From assembly GCA_963836085.1 (NCBI GenBank), contig CAWIHT010000008.1, positions 247,988-311,987 on the forward strand: DNA of 64,000 nt. The letters are read 5' to 3'. Positions 34,025 through 42,218 of the stretch are shown in pieces; the stretch's first letter is position 1; every line of letters starts with the position of its first letter. The stretch comes from JAHEEL01 sp963836085. GTDB taxonomy: Bacteria; Actinomycetota; Acidimicrobiia; Spongiisociales; UBA5794. The position numbers and the translations under genes were made by a program. The notes below the pieces were generated by a model that was not told the origin of the DNA, did not search any database, and saw only the letters and a list, made by a program, of their open reading frames with translations.

Positions 34025-34674
34025 GCGCCGAGGGTGCCGCCGCAATGGACGCACTCCGAGTTGCCGCCCTCGGCTGTACGGCATGCCGGCTCGCCGACGC
34101 GAGGACGCAGGTCGTCTTCGGCGACGGGGACCCGCAGGCCGATGTCGTATTCGTCGGCGAAGCTCCCGGCCAGCGCGAGGACGAGCAGGGCATCCCGTTC
34201 GTTGGGCCCTCAGGAAAACTCCTCGATCGTCTGCTGGGCGAGATCGGCCTCGAGCGTTCGGATGTCTACATCGCGAACGTCGTGAAGTGCCGTCCTCCGA
34301 AGAATCGAGATCCGCGTCCCGATGAGATCGAGGCATGCAAGGGATACCTGAGAGAGCAACTGAGCCTTCTCGACCCCAAGGTCGTCGTCACCCTCGGCAA
34401 CTTCTCGTCCAAGCTGCTCCTGCACACCGAGACCGGTATCACGCGGTTGCGCGGTACCGCGTACGAGTGGTGGGGTCGCTACCTCGTGCCGACGTTTCAC
34501 CCGGCCGCGGCGCTGCGGGGCTCTGCCCAGGTTCTCGAGGACATGAGATTCGACTTCGGGCTCATCCGGGACGCCCTCGCCGGTAATCTCCCAACGCACA
34601 CCGACGAGGCCGAGACCGACGTCGGGCCCGCGCCGAACGATGACCCAGAGCAACTCGGACTCTTTGGCGGATGA
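34021..34674 (+). CDS. Type-4 uracil-DNA glycosylase (4Fe-4S)
   Basis: The 217-residue protein has the family-4 UDG motifs: GEAPGQREDEQGIPFVGPSG and, near the end, HPAAALRG. The four cluster cysteines are C19, C22, C90 and C106. It removes uracil from DNA. It overlaps the peptidase gene by ATGA and is followed by tsaE. Confidence 0.92.
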   Translation: MSAEGAAAMDALRVAALGCTACRLADARTQVVFGDGDPQADVVFVGEAPGQREDEQGIPFVGPSGKLLDRLLGEIGLERSDVYIANVVKCRPPKNRDPRPDEIEACKGYLREQLSLLDPKVVVTLGNFSSKLLLHTETGITRLRGTAYEWWGRYLVPTFHPAAALRGSAQVLEDMRFDFGLIRDALAGNLPTHTDEAETDVGPAPNDDPEQLGLFGG

Positions 34675-34681
34675 AACACGC

Positions 34682-35134
34682 ATGATCACCACACGAACCG
34701 ACTCCCCCGCAGAGACACTGGCGCTCGGGCGCCGACTGGCCGCGGTCCTGATCCCGGGTGACGTCGTCCTGCTCGGCGGACGCCTCGGGACGGGCAAGAC
34801 CCTGCTCACGAGCGGCATCGCAGAAGGGCTCGGGATCCCCGACCAGGTTGCGAGCCCGACGTTCGTTATCGCGCGCGTCTATCGAGACGGGTTCCTTCCG
34901 CTCGTGCACGCGGACGTGTACCGCCTCGGATCGATTCTCGAATTCGAGGATCTCGATCTCGAAGAGACCGCGTCGTCCGGAGTTCTGGTCATCGAGTGGG
35001 GAGAGGCGATTGAGGAGGCGGTGTCTCCCGACCGCCTGGTGATCGAGATCGAGATCGACGGAGAAACGGGACGCCAGTTCCGGTTCATCCCCAACGGCTC
35101 CTGGGTTGACCGTTCCCTGGAGGGGATCGCATGA
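34682..35134 (+). CDS. tsaE: tRNA threonylcarbamoyladenosine biosynthesis ATPase TsaE
   Basis: The 150-residue ATPase has Walker A GGRLGTGKTLL and the conserved SPTFVIARVYRDG and HADVYRLGS segments. It works with TsaB and TsaD in making t6A37 of tRNA. Its stop overlaps the tsaB start by ATGA. The start at 34682 has a weak ribosome site; a start 42 bases earlier would overlap the previous gene. Confidence 0.93.
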   Translation: MITTRTDSPAETLALGRRLAAVLIPGDVVLLGGRLGTGKTLLTSGIAEGLGIPDQVASPTFVIARVYRDGFLPLVHADVYRLGSILEFEDLDLEETASSGVLVIEWGEAIEEAVSPDRLVIEIEIDGETGRQFRFIPNGSWVDRSLEGIA

Positions 35135-35835
35135 AGATCCTCGCCATCGAGACGGCGACGCCGGCTTCGTCGGTTGCGCTCGGAGATGGAGCTTCGCTGG
35201 CGGCGCTGAGCGTCCGGGTGGACCGCCGCGGCCACGTCGGCTTCCTGATGCCGGCTATCGACTTCTGCTTCGAACAGGCCGGGTGGGAACGCAGCGACAT
35301 CGACGCCGTTGCCGTTGACGTGGGCCCCGGTCCGTTCACCGGAATTCGGGCCGGGATCGCCACTGCTCAAGCGTTTGCTGCCGGCGTCGGTGCCCCTCTC
35401 GTTGCCGTCTCATCGCTGACGGTTCAGGCGCTTCGCGCTGCCACGGGGCACCGACGCATCTGGTCGGTAGTCGATATGCGACGCCAGCAGGTAGCGGTCG
35501 CTGCGTACCGGCCCCTGCCCGGCGGGGTCGCCCCTGACGGACTGCCGGAGGTGCTCGGATTCGAGGAGTTCCGTGCCGTGCTCGATACGCAGGAGTCGGA
35601 TACGCTGGTGGTCGGAGATTGGCAGGCGCTGCCGGACACCATGTGGGGAGGCCTGCATCGTGTTCGTCGGGGCCGACCACGGTATCCCGCTGCCGACGTG
35701 ATGCTGGAGATTGCAGCGATCCGCGTCGCCCACGGAGAGTTCGTATCGGCCGAGGATGTGCGGCCGGCCTACATGCGCGAGCCCGACGTGCAGATCAACT
35801 GGAAGATGTTCCGATCCGAGGGACTGTGGCCGTGA
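35131..35835 (+). CDS. tsaB: tRNA threonylcarbamoyladenosine biosynthesis protein TsaB
   Basis: The 234-residue protein is an ASKHA-fold TsaD paralogue, beginning MKILAIETATPASSVAL with DVGPGPFTGIRAGIATA further on. It forms the TsaBD core. The gene overlaps tsaE and rimI at both ends, consistent with a t6A operon. Confidence 0.93.
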   Translation: MKILAIETATPASSVALGDGASLAALSVRVDRRGHVGFLMPAIDFCFEQAGWERSDIDAVAVDVGPGPFTGIRAGIATAQAFAAGVGAPLVAVSSLTVQALRAATGHRRIWSVVDMRRQQVAVAAYRPLPGGVAPDGLPEVLGFEEFRAVLDTQESDTLVVGDWQALPDTMWGGLHRVRRGRPRYPAADVMLEIAAIRVAHGEFVSAEDVRPAYMREPDVQINWKMFRSEGLWP

Positions 35836-36326
35836 TCATCCGAGCCATGTCGCGCAGCGACGTACCCACGGTCGCCACGCTCGAGCGGGACATCTACCCG
35901 CAACCGTGGTCGGCCAGGGTGTTCTTCGACGAACTCGGTCACGCCAATCGGTCATACGTTGTGGCCACAGAGGACGACGGCATCAGCGGCTACGGCGGCC
36001 TCATGTTGGTGGAGGCAGACGCCCACATCACGACCCTTGGCGTCGCCCCTGGGAGCCGCCGCCGGAAGCTCGGAACGCGGATCCTGCTCTCACTCGTCGA
36101 GCGTGCCATCGGCCGGGGTGCACGCCACCTGACGCTTGAGGTGCGCGCGACGAATACGGACGCGCAGCAACTGTACGAACGCTTCGGGTTCGCCCCGGTC
36201 GGCAAGCGCAAGGGCTACTACGCCGGGGAGGATGCGATCGTCATGTGGGCGCTCGACGTCGACGCTGAGGAGTACAGCATCCGCCTCGACGCGATCAGAT
36301 CGGGACTGGAAGGGGAGTCGGCATGA
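35832..36326 (+). CDS. rimI: Ribosomal-protein-alanine N-acetyltransferase RimI
   Basis: The 164-residue GNAT has TLGVAPGSRRRKLGTRIL (acetyl-CoA loop) and LEVRATNTDAQQLYERFGFAPVGKRKGYY, the RimI signature. It acetylates N-terminal alanine of S18 and possibly other proteins. The GTG at 35832 overlaps the tsaB stop (GTGA); TsaB-RimI-TsaD order is common. Confidence 0.92.
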   Translation: MIIRAMSRSDVPTVATLERDIYPQPWSARVFFDELGHANRSYVVATEDDGISGYGGLMLVEADAHITTLGVAPGSRRRKLGTRILLSLVERAIGRGARHLTLEVRATNTDAQQLYERFGFAPVGKRKGYYAGEDAIVMWALDVDAEEYSIRLDAIRSGLEGESA

Positions 36327-37336
36327 GCGATCCACTCGTACTCGGGATCGAGACGAGCTGTGACGAGACCGGCGTCGCCGTGCTCGAGGGCTTCGACGTC
36401 CGGTCATTCGTTCTCGCATCGCAGACCGAGGAGCATGCTCGCTTCGGCGGTGTCGTACCCGAGGTCGCGGCCCGTGCGCACGTCGAGGCCATCCGACCTC
36501 TGGTCCATCAGGCAGTCGCAGCAGCCGGCATTCACCCCGATCAACTCGATGCGATCGCTGCGACTCAGGGCCCTGGGCTGATCGGTGCCTTGATGGTGGG
36601 GTTCGCGTTCGCCAAGTCGCTCGCGTGGACGCTCGAGAAACCGTTCTACGGCATCGATCACATGGAAGGCCACCTCTATGCGCCGCGCCTCGAATTCCCC
36701 GAGTACGAGCCACCGGCGATCGTTCTCCTCGCTTCCGGCGGCCACAGCCAAATCGTCCACGTCCGCGAGTGGGGTGAGTACGAGACGCTCGGTACCACGA
36801 TCGACGATGCAGCAGGCGAAGCATTCGACAAACTCGCGCGTTTCGTTGGACTGGGCTACCCAGGGGGTCCGGCCATCGACGCCGAGGCAGAAGACGGCGA
36901 CCCGAAGGCGGTCGCCTTCCCCCGGGCGCTGAGGGATCGGCCGTTCGACTTCTCGTTCTCGGGTCTCAAGACGTCGGTCGTCACGTACCTCGAGAAGGCC
37001 AGGGACGACGAGTCGCTTCCTTCGAGGCCAGATGTCGCGGCGTCGATCCAGGAGGCGATCGTCGATGTGCTCGTCGAGAAGACGTTCAATGCGGTCGAAG
37101 AGACCGGCGTCACATCGGTTGGCGGTGGCGGCGGCGTGCTGGCCAACCGCCGGCTTCGAGTCCGACTCCGTGAAGAGGCCGCCCGACGTGAAGTCGATCT
37201 GTTCATCCCATCGATCCGGATGTGCACCGACAACGGCGCCATGATCGCCGCGGTAGCCGTCGACCGCTTGCGGGATGGCACCCCTCCCGACGATCTTGGC
37301 AGCGACGTCGACTCCAGCATGCGATTGGGTTCGTGA
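36323..37336 (+). CDS. tsaD: tRNA N6-adenosine threonylcarbamoyltransferase TsaD
   Basis: The 337-residue enzyme starts MSDPLVLGIETSCDETGVAVLEG and carries the metal histidines in HMEGHLYAPR, then ASGGHSQIV and GGGGGVLANRRLR. It transfers the threonylcarbamoyl group onto A37. It overlaps rimI by ATGA and the M50 protease gene by GTGA. Confidence 0.96.
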   Translation: MSDPLVLGIETSCDETGVAVLEGFDVRSFVLASQTEEHARFGGVVPEVAARAHVEAIRPLVHQAVAAAGIHPDQLDAIAATQGPGLIGALMVGFAFAKSLAWTLEKPFYGIDHMEGHLYAPRLEFPEYEPPAIVLLASGGHSQIVHVREWGEYETLGTTIDDAAGEAFDKLARFVGLGYPGGPAIDAEAEDGDPKAVAFPRALRDRPFDFSFSGLKTSVVTYLEKARDDESLPSRPDVAASIQEAIVDVLVEKTFNAVEETGVTSVGGGGGVLANRRLRVRLREEAARREVDLFIPSIRMCTDNGAMIAAVAVDRLRDGTPPDDLGSDVDSSMRLGS

Positions 37337-38427
37337 ACAAGGGAATCCGGCTCGGCCGGATCGGGGGTGTCGAGATCGTCGTCGATCTCTCGCTGCTCGT
37401 CGTCACGGTTGCCATCATCTGGATTCTCTTTGTCGACATCGGCGGTGCCTATCCCGACACCGACACCGCGGTTGCCACACTCATCGCCCTGCTCGCCGGT
37501 GTCTTCCTCGTTGGATCCGTTCTCGCCCATGAAGGCAGCCACGCAATCGTTGCACAGCGACGGGGATTGCACGTGCGGCGTATACAGCTTCTCGCGTTCG
37601 GCGGCTACACGCTCATTGATGGCAAGTCGGATCAGCCGTCCGACGAGCTTGCCATCGCGGCATCCGGACCCATCGTCTCACTGCTCATGGCCGGGATTCT
37701 CTGGCTCGTCGCAGAAATCGCCTCCGGCATGCCGGAAGCCCAGGATGCGATTCGCTTCCTGGCGTTCGTCAACCTCTTCATCGCGGCGTTCAACCTTCTC
37801 CCAGGGTTTCCGATGGACGGTGGGCGGGTGCTTCGTGCGCTCGTGTGGCAGGTCAACGGAAGCCGCATCCGTGCGACGGAAGTCGCGATTCAGGCCGGTC
37901 GCATCTTTGGCTGGATCGTCATCGGGATCGCGGTCGGCTTCGCTCTCGTGACATTGAGTCCGTGGGCGCTGCTCGCCGGCGCGCTCGGGTGGTACGTCCT
38001 GCGCAGCGCCGAGGGCGCGGGTCGTCGGGAACTCCTGATCACGAAGGTGGACGGATTGGTCGCGAGCGACGTGATGCGAGCGACGCCCGATCCGGTCCCG
38101 GGTGACATGTTCGTGGGTCGGGTGATCGACCTCTATCAGATCGGCGCCCGACTGCGGTCGCTGCCCGTCGAGGTCGATGGGCGGATCCGCGGTGTGCTGG
38201 GGGAGGCGGAGATTGATCACCTCTCGCCGGCGCGCCGGGTCTCGAGTCGTGCATCGACGGTCATGGCGAAGATCGGACCGGGGGACGTGGTCGACGCTCG
38301 CATGCCGCTTGATGCCATGGTTCACCGGCCTGCAGGCAAGACCGGTCGCCTCGTCGTCGTGCAGGACGGACGCGTGGTCGGGATCATCGAGGGTGCGGAC
38401 CTCGGACGGGTCATGGAGGACGCCTGA
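37333..38427 (+). CDS. Site-2 M50-family zinc metalloprotease with C-terminal CBS-like region
   Basis: The 364-residue membrane protein shows HEGSH (H66, E67, H70) in a transmembrane helix and FPMDGGR (Asp162) in a later one, the two parts of the intramembrane zinc site. Five to six hydrophobic segments occupy residues 15-230. The last 125 residues resemble a pair of CBS motifs (SDVMRATPDPVPGDM, VDARMPLDAMVHRP), as in Rip3/SpoIVFB-like proteases. It would cleave membrane-bound substrates. The GTG start overlaps the tsaD stop. A 169-base gap to groES follows. Confidence 0.88.
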   Translation: MNKGIRLGRIGGVEIVVDLSLLVVTVAIIWILFVDIGGAYPDTDTAVATLIALLAGVFLVGSVLAHEGSHAIVAQRRGLHVRRIQLLAFGGYTLIDGKSDQPSDELAIAASGPIVSLLMAGILWLVAEIASGMPEAQDAIRFLAFVNLFIAAFNLLPGFPMDGGRVLRALVWQVNGSRIRATEVAIQAGRIFGWIVIGIAVGFALVTLSPWALLAGALGWYVLRSAEGAGRRELLITKVDGLVASDVMRATPDPVPGDMFVGRVIDLYQIGARLRSLPVEVDGRIRGVLGEAEIDHLSPARRVSSRASTVMAKIGPGDVVDARMPLDAMVHRPAGKTGRLVVVQDGRVVGIIEGADLGRVMEDA

Positions 38428-38551
38428 CGGCCGGTACCTCAGGTTGCAGCATCTTCCACTCCAAAACCCGAGTCGGATCGACGCAGATTTCTTGATGTTC
38501 TTCGAAAAATCCTGGCAGTCGGGAGCAAAGAGTGCCAGATTGGTGTTATGC

Positions 38552-38578
38552 TTGGCACTCGCAGTAACCGACTGCTAA
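38552..38578 (+). promoter_or_regulatory. CIRCE operator (HrcA site) upstream of groES
   Basis: TTGGCACTC-N9-GACTGCTAA matches the CIRCE consensus (TTAGCACTC-N9-GAGTGCTAA) with two mismatches and lies 19 bp before groES. An extra half-site GAGTGCCA (38530-38537) lies just upstream and forms a second inverted pair with the left arm. HrcA-controlled heat-shock repression is the established role; hrcA is not in this window. Confidence 0.9.
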
Positions 38579-38596
38579 ACCTGAAGGAGGAGTCGG

Positions 38597-38884
38597 ATGA
38601 ATTTGAAGCCTCTCGGCGACAGGATCGTCGTGAAGCCGCAGGATGAGGAAGAGTCTCGCACAGCGAGCGGCCTCGTCATCCCGGATACCGCCAAGGAGAA
38701 GCCACAGCTCGGCGAAGTGCTCGCTGTGGGACCGGGTGAAGTCAAGGACGGGGAACGGATCCCCATGGATGTCAGCGTCGGCGACGTCGTCTTCTACTCG
38801 AAGTACGGCGGCACCGAGGTCAAGGTCGAGGGTGAGGATTATCTGATCCTGTCCTCTCGCGACGTGCTCGCCGTACTCGCTTAG
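38597..38884 (+). CDS. groES: Co-chaperonin GroES
   Basis: The 95-residue protein begins MNLKPLGDRIVVKPQDEEE and contains the mobile loop (SRTASGLVIPD) and SKYGGTEVKVEGEDYLIL. It caps GroEL. An AAGGAGG site precedes the ATG. It is cotranscribed with groEL 12 bp downstream. Confidence 0.97.
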   Translation: MNLKPLGDRIVVKPQDEEESRTASGLVIPDTAKEKPQLGEVLAVGPGEVKDGERIPMDVSVGDVVFYSKYGGTEVKVEGEDYLILSSRDVLAVLA

Positions 38885-38896
38885 GAGGAATACCCA

Positions 38897-40546
38897 ATGG
38901 CAGCAAAAGAACTGAGATTCAATGAGGAGGCCCGCCGTGGCCTTCAGGCGGGCGTCGACAAGCTCGCCGACACCGTCAAGGTGACGCTTGGCCCGAAGGG
39001 CCGCAACGTCGTCCTCGAGAAGAAGTGGGGAGCCCCCACGATCACGAACGACGGCGTGACGATCGCCAAGGAGATCGAGCTGGACGACGCCTATGAGAAC
39101 ATGGGTGCGCAGCTCGCCAAGGAAGTCGCGAACAAGACCAACGACGTCGCCGGTGACGGCACCACGACGGCAACGGTCCTTGCTCAGGCAATGGTCCAGG
39201 ACGGGCTGCGCCTCGTCGCCGCGGGCGCGAACCCGATGGAGATGAAGGTCGGCATCGAAGAGGCCGTCGCACGGGTCGTTGACAACATCGCCGACGCAGC
39301 GACTCCGGTCTCCAGTGACGACAAGGGCGCGATTGCCTACGTCGCCGCGAACTCCGCAGCGGACAAGGTCATCGGCGATCGCATTGCTGACGCCATGCAC
39401 AAGGTCGGGAACGAGGGTGTCATCACCGTCGAGGACAGCCAGACGTTCGGCGTCGAGCTCGAGTTCACCGAGGGTATGCAGTTCGACAAGGGCTACATCT
39501 CCCCCTACTTCATCACCGATCCCGACCGGCAGGAAGCGGTTCTCGAAGACCCGTATGTGCTGATCGCGAACTCCAAGATCGGTTCGGTCCAGGACATGCT
39601 TCCGATTCTCGAGAAGGTCATGCAGTCGGGCAAGCCGCTGCTGATCATCGCCGAAGACGTCGAAGGTGAAGCGCTCGCGACGCTCGTCGTGAACAAGATC
39701 CGGGGAACGTTCCTCTCGGTGGCCGTCAAGGCTCCCGGATTCGGCGAACGTCGCAAGGCTCAGCTCCAGGACATCGCCGTGCTCACGGGCGGAACCGTCA
39801 TCTCGGAAGAGGTCGGTCTCAAGCTCGATGGCGTCACGATGGATCTGTTGGGCAAGGCCCGCAAGGTCGTCATCACGAAGGACGCCACCACGGTCGTCGA
39901 AGGCGCCGGCAGCCATGCCGACGTCGAGGCCCGTGTGAAGCAGATTCGCATGGAGATCGAGAACTCGGATTCTGACTGGGACCGTGAGAAGCTCTCCGAG
40001 CGTCTCGCGAAGCTCTCCGGCGGCGTGGCGATCATCAAGGTCGGCGCAGCAACCGAGGTCGAACTCAACGAGAAGAAGCATCGGATCGAGGACGCCATCC
40101 AGGCGACCCGCGCCGCTGTTGAAGAGGGCATCGTCCCCGGTGGTGGCGTTGCGCTGCTCCGATCCGGCGCTGCCATCGACAAGCTCCGCGGCGGCACCGA
40201 CGACGTGAAGGCTGGTCGCCAGATCGTCAAGCGGGCCCTCGAAGCACCGCTCCGTCAGATCTCGGTGAACGCCGGGTATGAAGGCGGCGTCGTCGTCAAC
40301 AAGGTGCTCAACGAGTGCACCGGCAACGAGGGCTTCAACGCTGCGTCCGGCGAATACACCGACCTCATCGAGGCCGGCATCATCGATCCGGCGAAGGTGA
40401 CTCGTTCGACGCTGCAGAACGCGGCTTCGATCGCTGCACTGCTCGTCACGACCGAGGCGCTCGTCGCTGAACAGAAGGAAGACGCACCAGCGATGCCTGC
40501 CGGTGGCCACGGCCACGATGGCGGCATGGGTGGAATGGACTTCTAG
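38897..40546 (+). CDS. groEL: Chaperonin GroEL
   Basis: The 549-residue protein has the ATP site TLGPKGRNVVLEK and DGTTTATVLAQA, and the family signature AAVEEGIVPGGGVA. The tail reads GGHGHDGGMGGMDF, so it combines a His-containing stretch with the usual GGM ending. It folds proteins in the cytosol with GroES. A TAGGAGGAAT site precedes the ATG. Confidence 0.97.
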   Translation: MAAKELRFNEEARRGLQAGVDKLADTVKVTLGPKGRNVVLEKKWGAPTITNDGVTIAKEIELDDAYENMGAQLAKEVANKTNDVAGDGTTTATVLAQAMVQDGLRLVAAGANPMEMKVGIEEAVARVVDNIADAATPVSSDDKGAIAYVAANSAADKVIGDRIADAMHKVGNEGVITVEDSQTFGVELEFTEGMQFDKGYISPYFITDPDRQEAVLEDPYVLIANSKIGSVQDMLPILEKVMQSGKPLLIIAEDVEGEALATLVVNKIRGTFLSVAVKAPGFGERRKAQLQDIAVLTGGTVISEEVGLKLDGVTMDLLGKARKVVITKDATTVVEGAGSHADVEARVKQIRMEIENSDSDWDREKLSERLAKLSGGVAIIKVGAATEVELNEKKHRIEDAIQATRAAVEEGIVPGGGVALLRSGAAIDKLRGGTDDVKAGRQIVKRALEAPLRQISVNAGYEGGVVVNKVLNECTGNEGFNAASGEYTDLIEAGIIDPAKVTRSTLQNAASIAALLVTTEALVAEQKEDAPAMPAGGHGHDGGMGGMDF

Positions 40547-40593
40547 AAGAGCTACCAGCTGCCGGCTACCGGCCGGCAGCCATCAGCTTGCGC

Positions 40594-40623
40594 AGAAGGG
40601 CGGCCCTCCGGGGCCGCCCTTCT
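40594..40623 (+). terminator. Intrinsic terminator after groEL
   Basis: A 13-bp perfect stem (AGAAGGGCGGCCC / GGGCCGCCCTTCT) with loop TCCG lies 48 bp after the groEL stop. A second hairpin, GCTGCCGG/CCGGCAGC, lies directly before it at 40558-40580. Confidence 0.9.
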
Positions 40624-40643
40624 CACGTCTTGGCCCCTTGTGG

Positions 40644-40847
40644 TATTCCGCCCCTTCAGGGGGAGGTGTCGCCCTCGGGGCGACGGAGGGGGTCTCCACG
40701 TCTCTATGAAACTGCGGTGATACCCGCGGAGCATCCCGGGAGCCTCCACCATGCTTCGAGACCGAGAGACCCCTTCCGTCCCCTGCACCGCAGCCCTGCA
40801 GAGCAGGTCTGCGCTGCAGGCGCCACCTTCCCCTGAGGGGAAGGAAT
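40644..40847. repeat. Composite palindromic repeat: two inverted copies around a 66-bp spacer
   Basis: Copy R1 (40644-40697) and copy R2 (40764-40847) face each other. Each consists of a GAGACCCC(C/T)TCCG arm, a variable inner palindrome (GTCGCCC/GGGCGAC in R1; a longer CTGCA-rich one in R2) and a CCTCCCCCTGA(A)GGGG-type hairpin ending near GGAATT. The spacer is 66 bp (40698-40763). The same architecture with the same spacer length recurs at 60868-61054. Confidence 0.75.
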
Positions 40848-40900
40848 TGAAGAGGGAAAGCAACAGGATCAGGTCCGGGTACCGTCTTGCTGGTGGCTGG

Positions 40901-41506
40901 CTACTTCCCGCTCAGGATGCCGTCGGCGAGGAGTTGCTGCTTGATCTGCGGCCATTCGCTCTCGAGAACGCTCCACGCCGAGTGGTCGATCCACACGTCG
41001 CCAACGCGGACCTCGTCGCGAAGCAGTCCGTCGTAGTTGAATCCCAGTCGCTTCGCGATGCGATCCGAGCGCTCGTTGCCGGCGGCGATGCGCAGGATCA
41101 GCTTGTGGTACTCGAGTTCCTCGAAACCAACCTTCATCGCACGGGCCGTCGCCTCGGTCCCGATGCCCTCGCCCGTGAGATCCGACCGCACCCAGTATCC
41201 GATCTCGCCGGTCCGGTTCGGTGCCGATGTAGGCCACACCGACACGTTTCCGACATGGAGATCCGGTTCCTCTGGGTAGCGGATGGCGAAGTCGAAAGCA
41301 CGGCCGTCGTTCCACGCCGAAGCCGACTCGCGGACGAAGCGTTGAGCGACCGACCGGTCGTAGCCGATCGCCCACGGGAGCCACTGAAGGAGTTCAGGGA
41401 GCGACGCCCGGATGGCGTCGTGCATGGGCGATACGTCCCTGCGACGGAACGGCCGGAGGATCAAACGTGGTGTGTGCCGTGGGCGGCTACTGATACGCGG
41501 CGCCAT
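40901..41506 (-). CDS. GNAT N-acetyltransferase (RimJ/RimL type)
   Basis: The 201-residue protein has the RimJ/L-like N-terminus (RLILRPFRRRDV), GEIGYWVRSDLTGEGIGTEA (acetyl-CoA loop) and NERSDRIAKRLGFNYDG. It probably acetylates an N-terminal amine or a small molecule. It starts at an ATG next to a -10-like TAGGCT on the minus strand and diverges from the CoA-pyrophosphatase gene. It has no evident partner. Confidence 0.85.
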   Translation of the reverse strand: MAPRISSRPRHTPRLILRPFRRRDVSPMHDAIRASLPELLQWLPWAIGYDRSVAQRFVRESASAWNDGRAFDFAIRYPEEPDLHVGNVSVWPTSAPNRTGEIGYWVRSDLTGEGIGTEATARAMKVGFEELEYHKLILRIAAGNERSDRIAKRLGFNYDGLLRDEVRVGDVWIDHSAWSVLESEWPQIKQQLLADGILSGK

Positions 41507-41537
41507 CGAACGCAGCCTATCGACTTATGCTCTGGAG

Positions 41538-42071
41538 ATGGATCTCTGGACCCAACTGGCGGCTCTTCCACCCGTGGCTTCACCGCCCGATGCCCGCTAC
41601 GCGGTCCTGGTCCCGATCTATACGGACGCAGACGGCACCGACCGGATCATCTTCACCCGCCGGCCCGAGCACATGCGAACCCACCCGGGCGACGTCGTCT
41701 TCCCCGGCGGCGGCCGGGAGGAGGGGGAGGATCCGATCGCTACCGCGATGCGGGAGGCGTGGGAAGAGATTCGACTCCCACCAGACAATGTCGTCGAGAT
41801 CATCGGCGGCCTCACTCCGGTGACGACCCGGAGCCGAACGCGCTTGATCGTCCCGGTTGTAGCTCGGATCGATCGACCCGAGAAACTGATCCCGGACCCC
41901 GCGGAGGTCCACAGCATCATCGAACCGCCGATCGATCACTTGCTCGACGAGACGCGGTGGACCACCCAGGATTGGTACGAACACGAACTGTGGTTCTATG
42001 AGTTCGAAGAAGGAACCCTGTGGGGAGCGACCGCCTTCATGGTGCAAGAGTTGTTGAAGTACCTCCGGTAG
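41538..42071 (+). CDS. Nudix hydrolase, CoA-pyrophosphatase-like (NudL type)
   Basis: The 177-residue protein has the CoA-pyrophosphatase pre-box RRPEHMRTHPGDVVFPGG followed by a Nudix box, GGREEGED then AMREAWEEIRL, and the C-terminal part expected of NudL. It would cleave CoA to phosphopantetheine and 3',5'-ADP. A -10-like TATGCT lies 10 bp before the ATG. AADC follows after 55 bp that contain repeat strings. Confidence 0.85.
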   Translation: MDLWTQLAALPPVASPPDARYAVLVPIYTDADGTDRIIFTRRPEHMRTHPGDVVFPGGGREEGEDPIATAMREAWEEIRLPPDNVVEIIGGLTPVTTRSRTRLIVPVVARIDRPEKLIPDPAEVHSIIEPPIDHLLDETRWTTQDWYEHELWFYEFEEGTLWGATAFMVQELLKYLR

Positions 42072-42072
42072 G

Positions 42073-42218
42073 AGAGCGGCGAGCGACGAGCTGCGAGCCA
42101 CGAGCAAGCGTGAAAAGGACGAGAACGTGAACGACGGCGAACCAGTCGAGGCCGAAGCACCCGCCGTTGCGGCGCCGGATCGGGCTCGTAGCTCGCAGCT
42201 CGCAGCTCGTGACTCGTA
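42073..42218. repeat. Inverted GCTCG/AGCTC string repeats flanking the annotated start of the decarboxylase
   Basis: A string of GAGC-GACGAGC-TGCGAGC units (42073-42107) is matched by the reverse-oriented GCTCGTAGCTCGCAGCTCGC string at 42184-42213. The second copy lies inside the first codons of the decarboxylase frame. Similar strings occur at many gene junctions of this window. Confidence 0.6.

Noticed and set aside
38546..40516. 656-codon open frame antisense to groES-groEL
   Set aside because: It is the complement of a highly conserved gene in a GC-rich genome, where stop codons are rare in the opposite phase; the translation has no family features.
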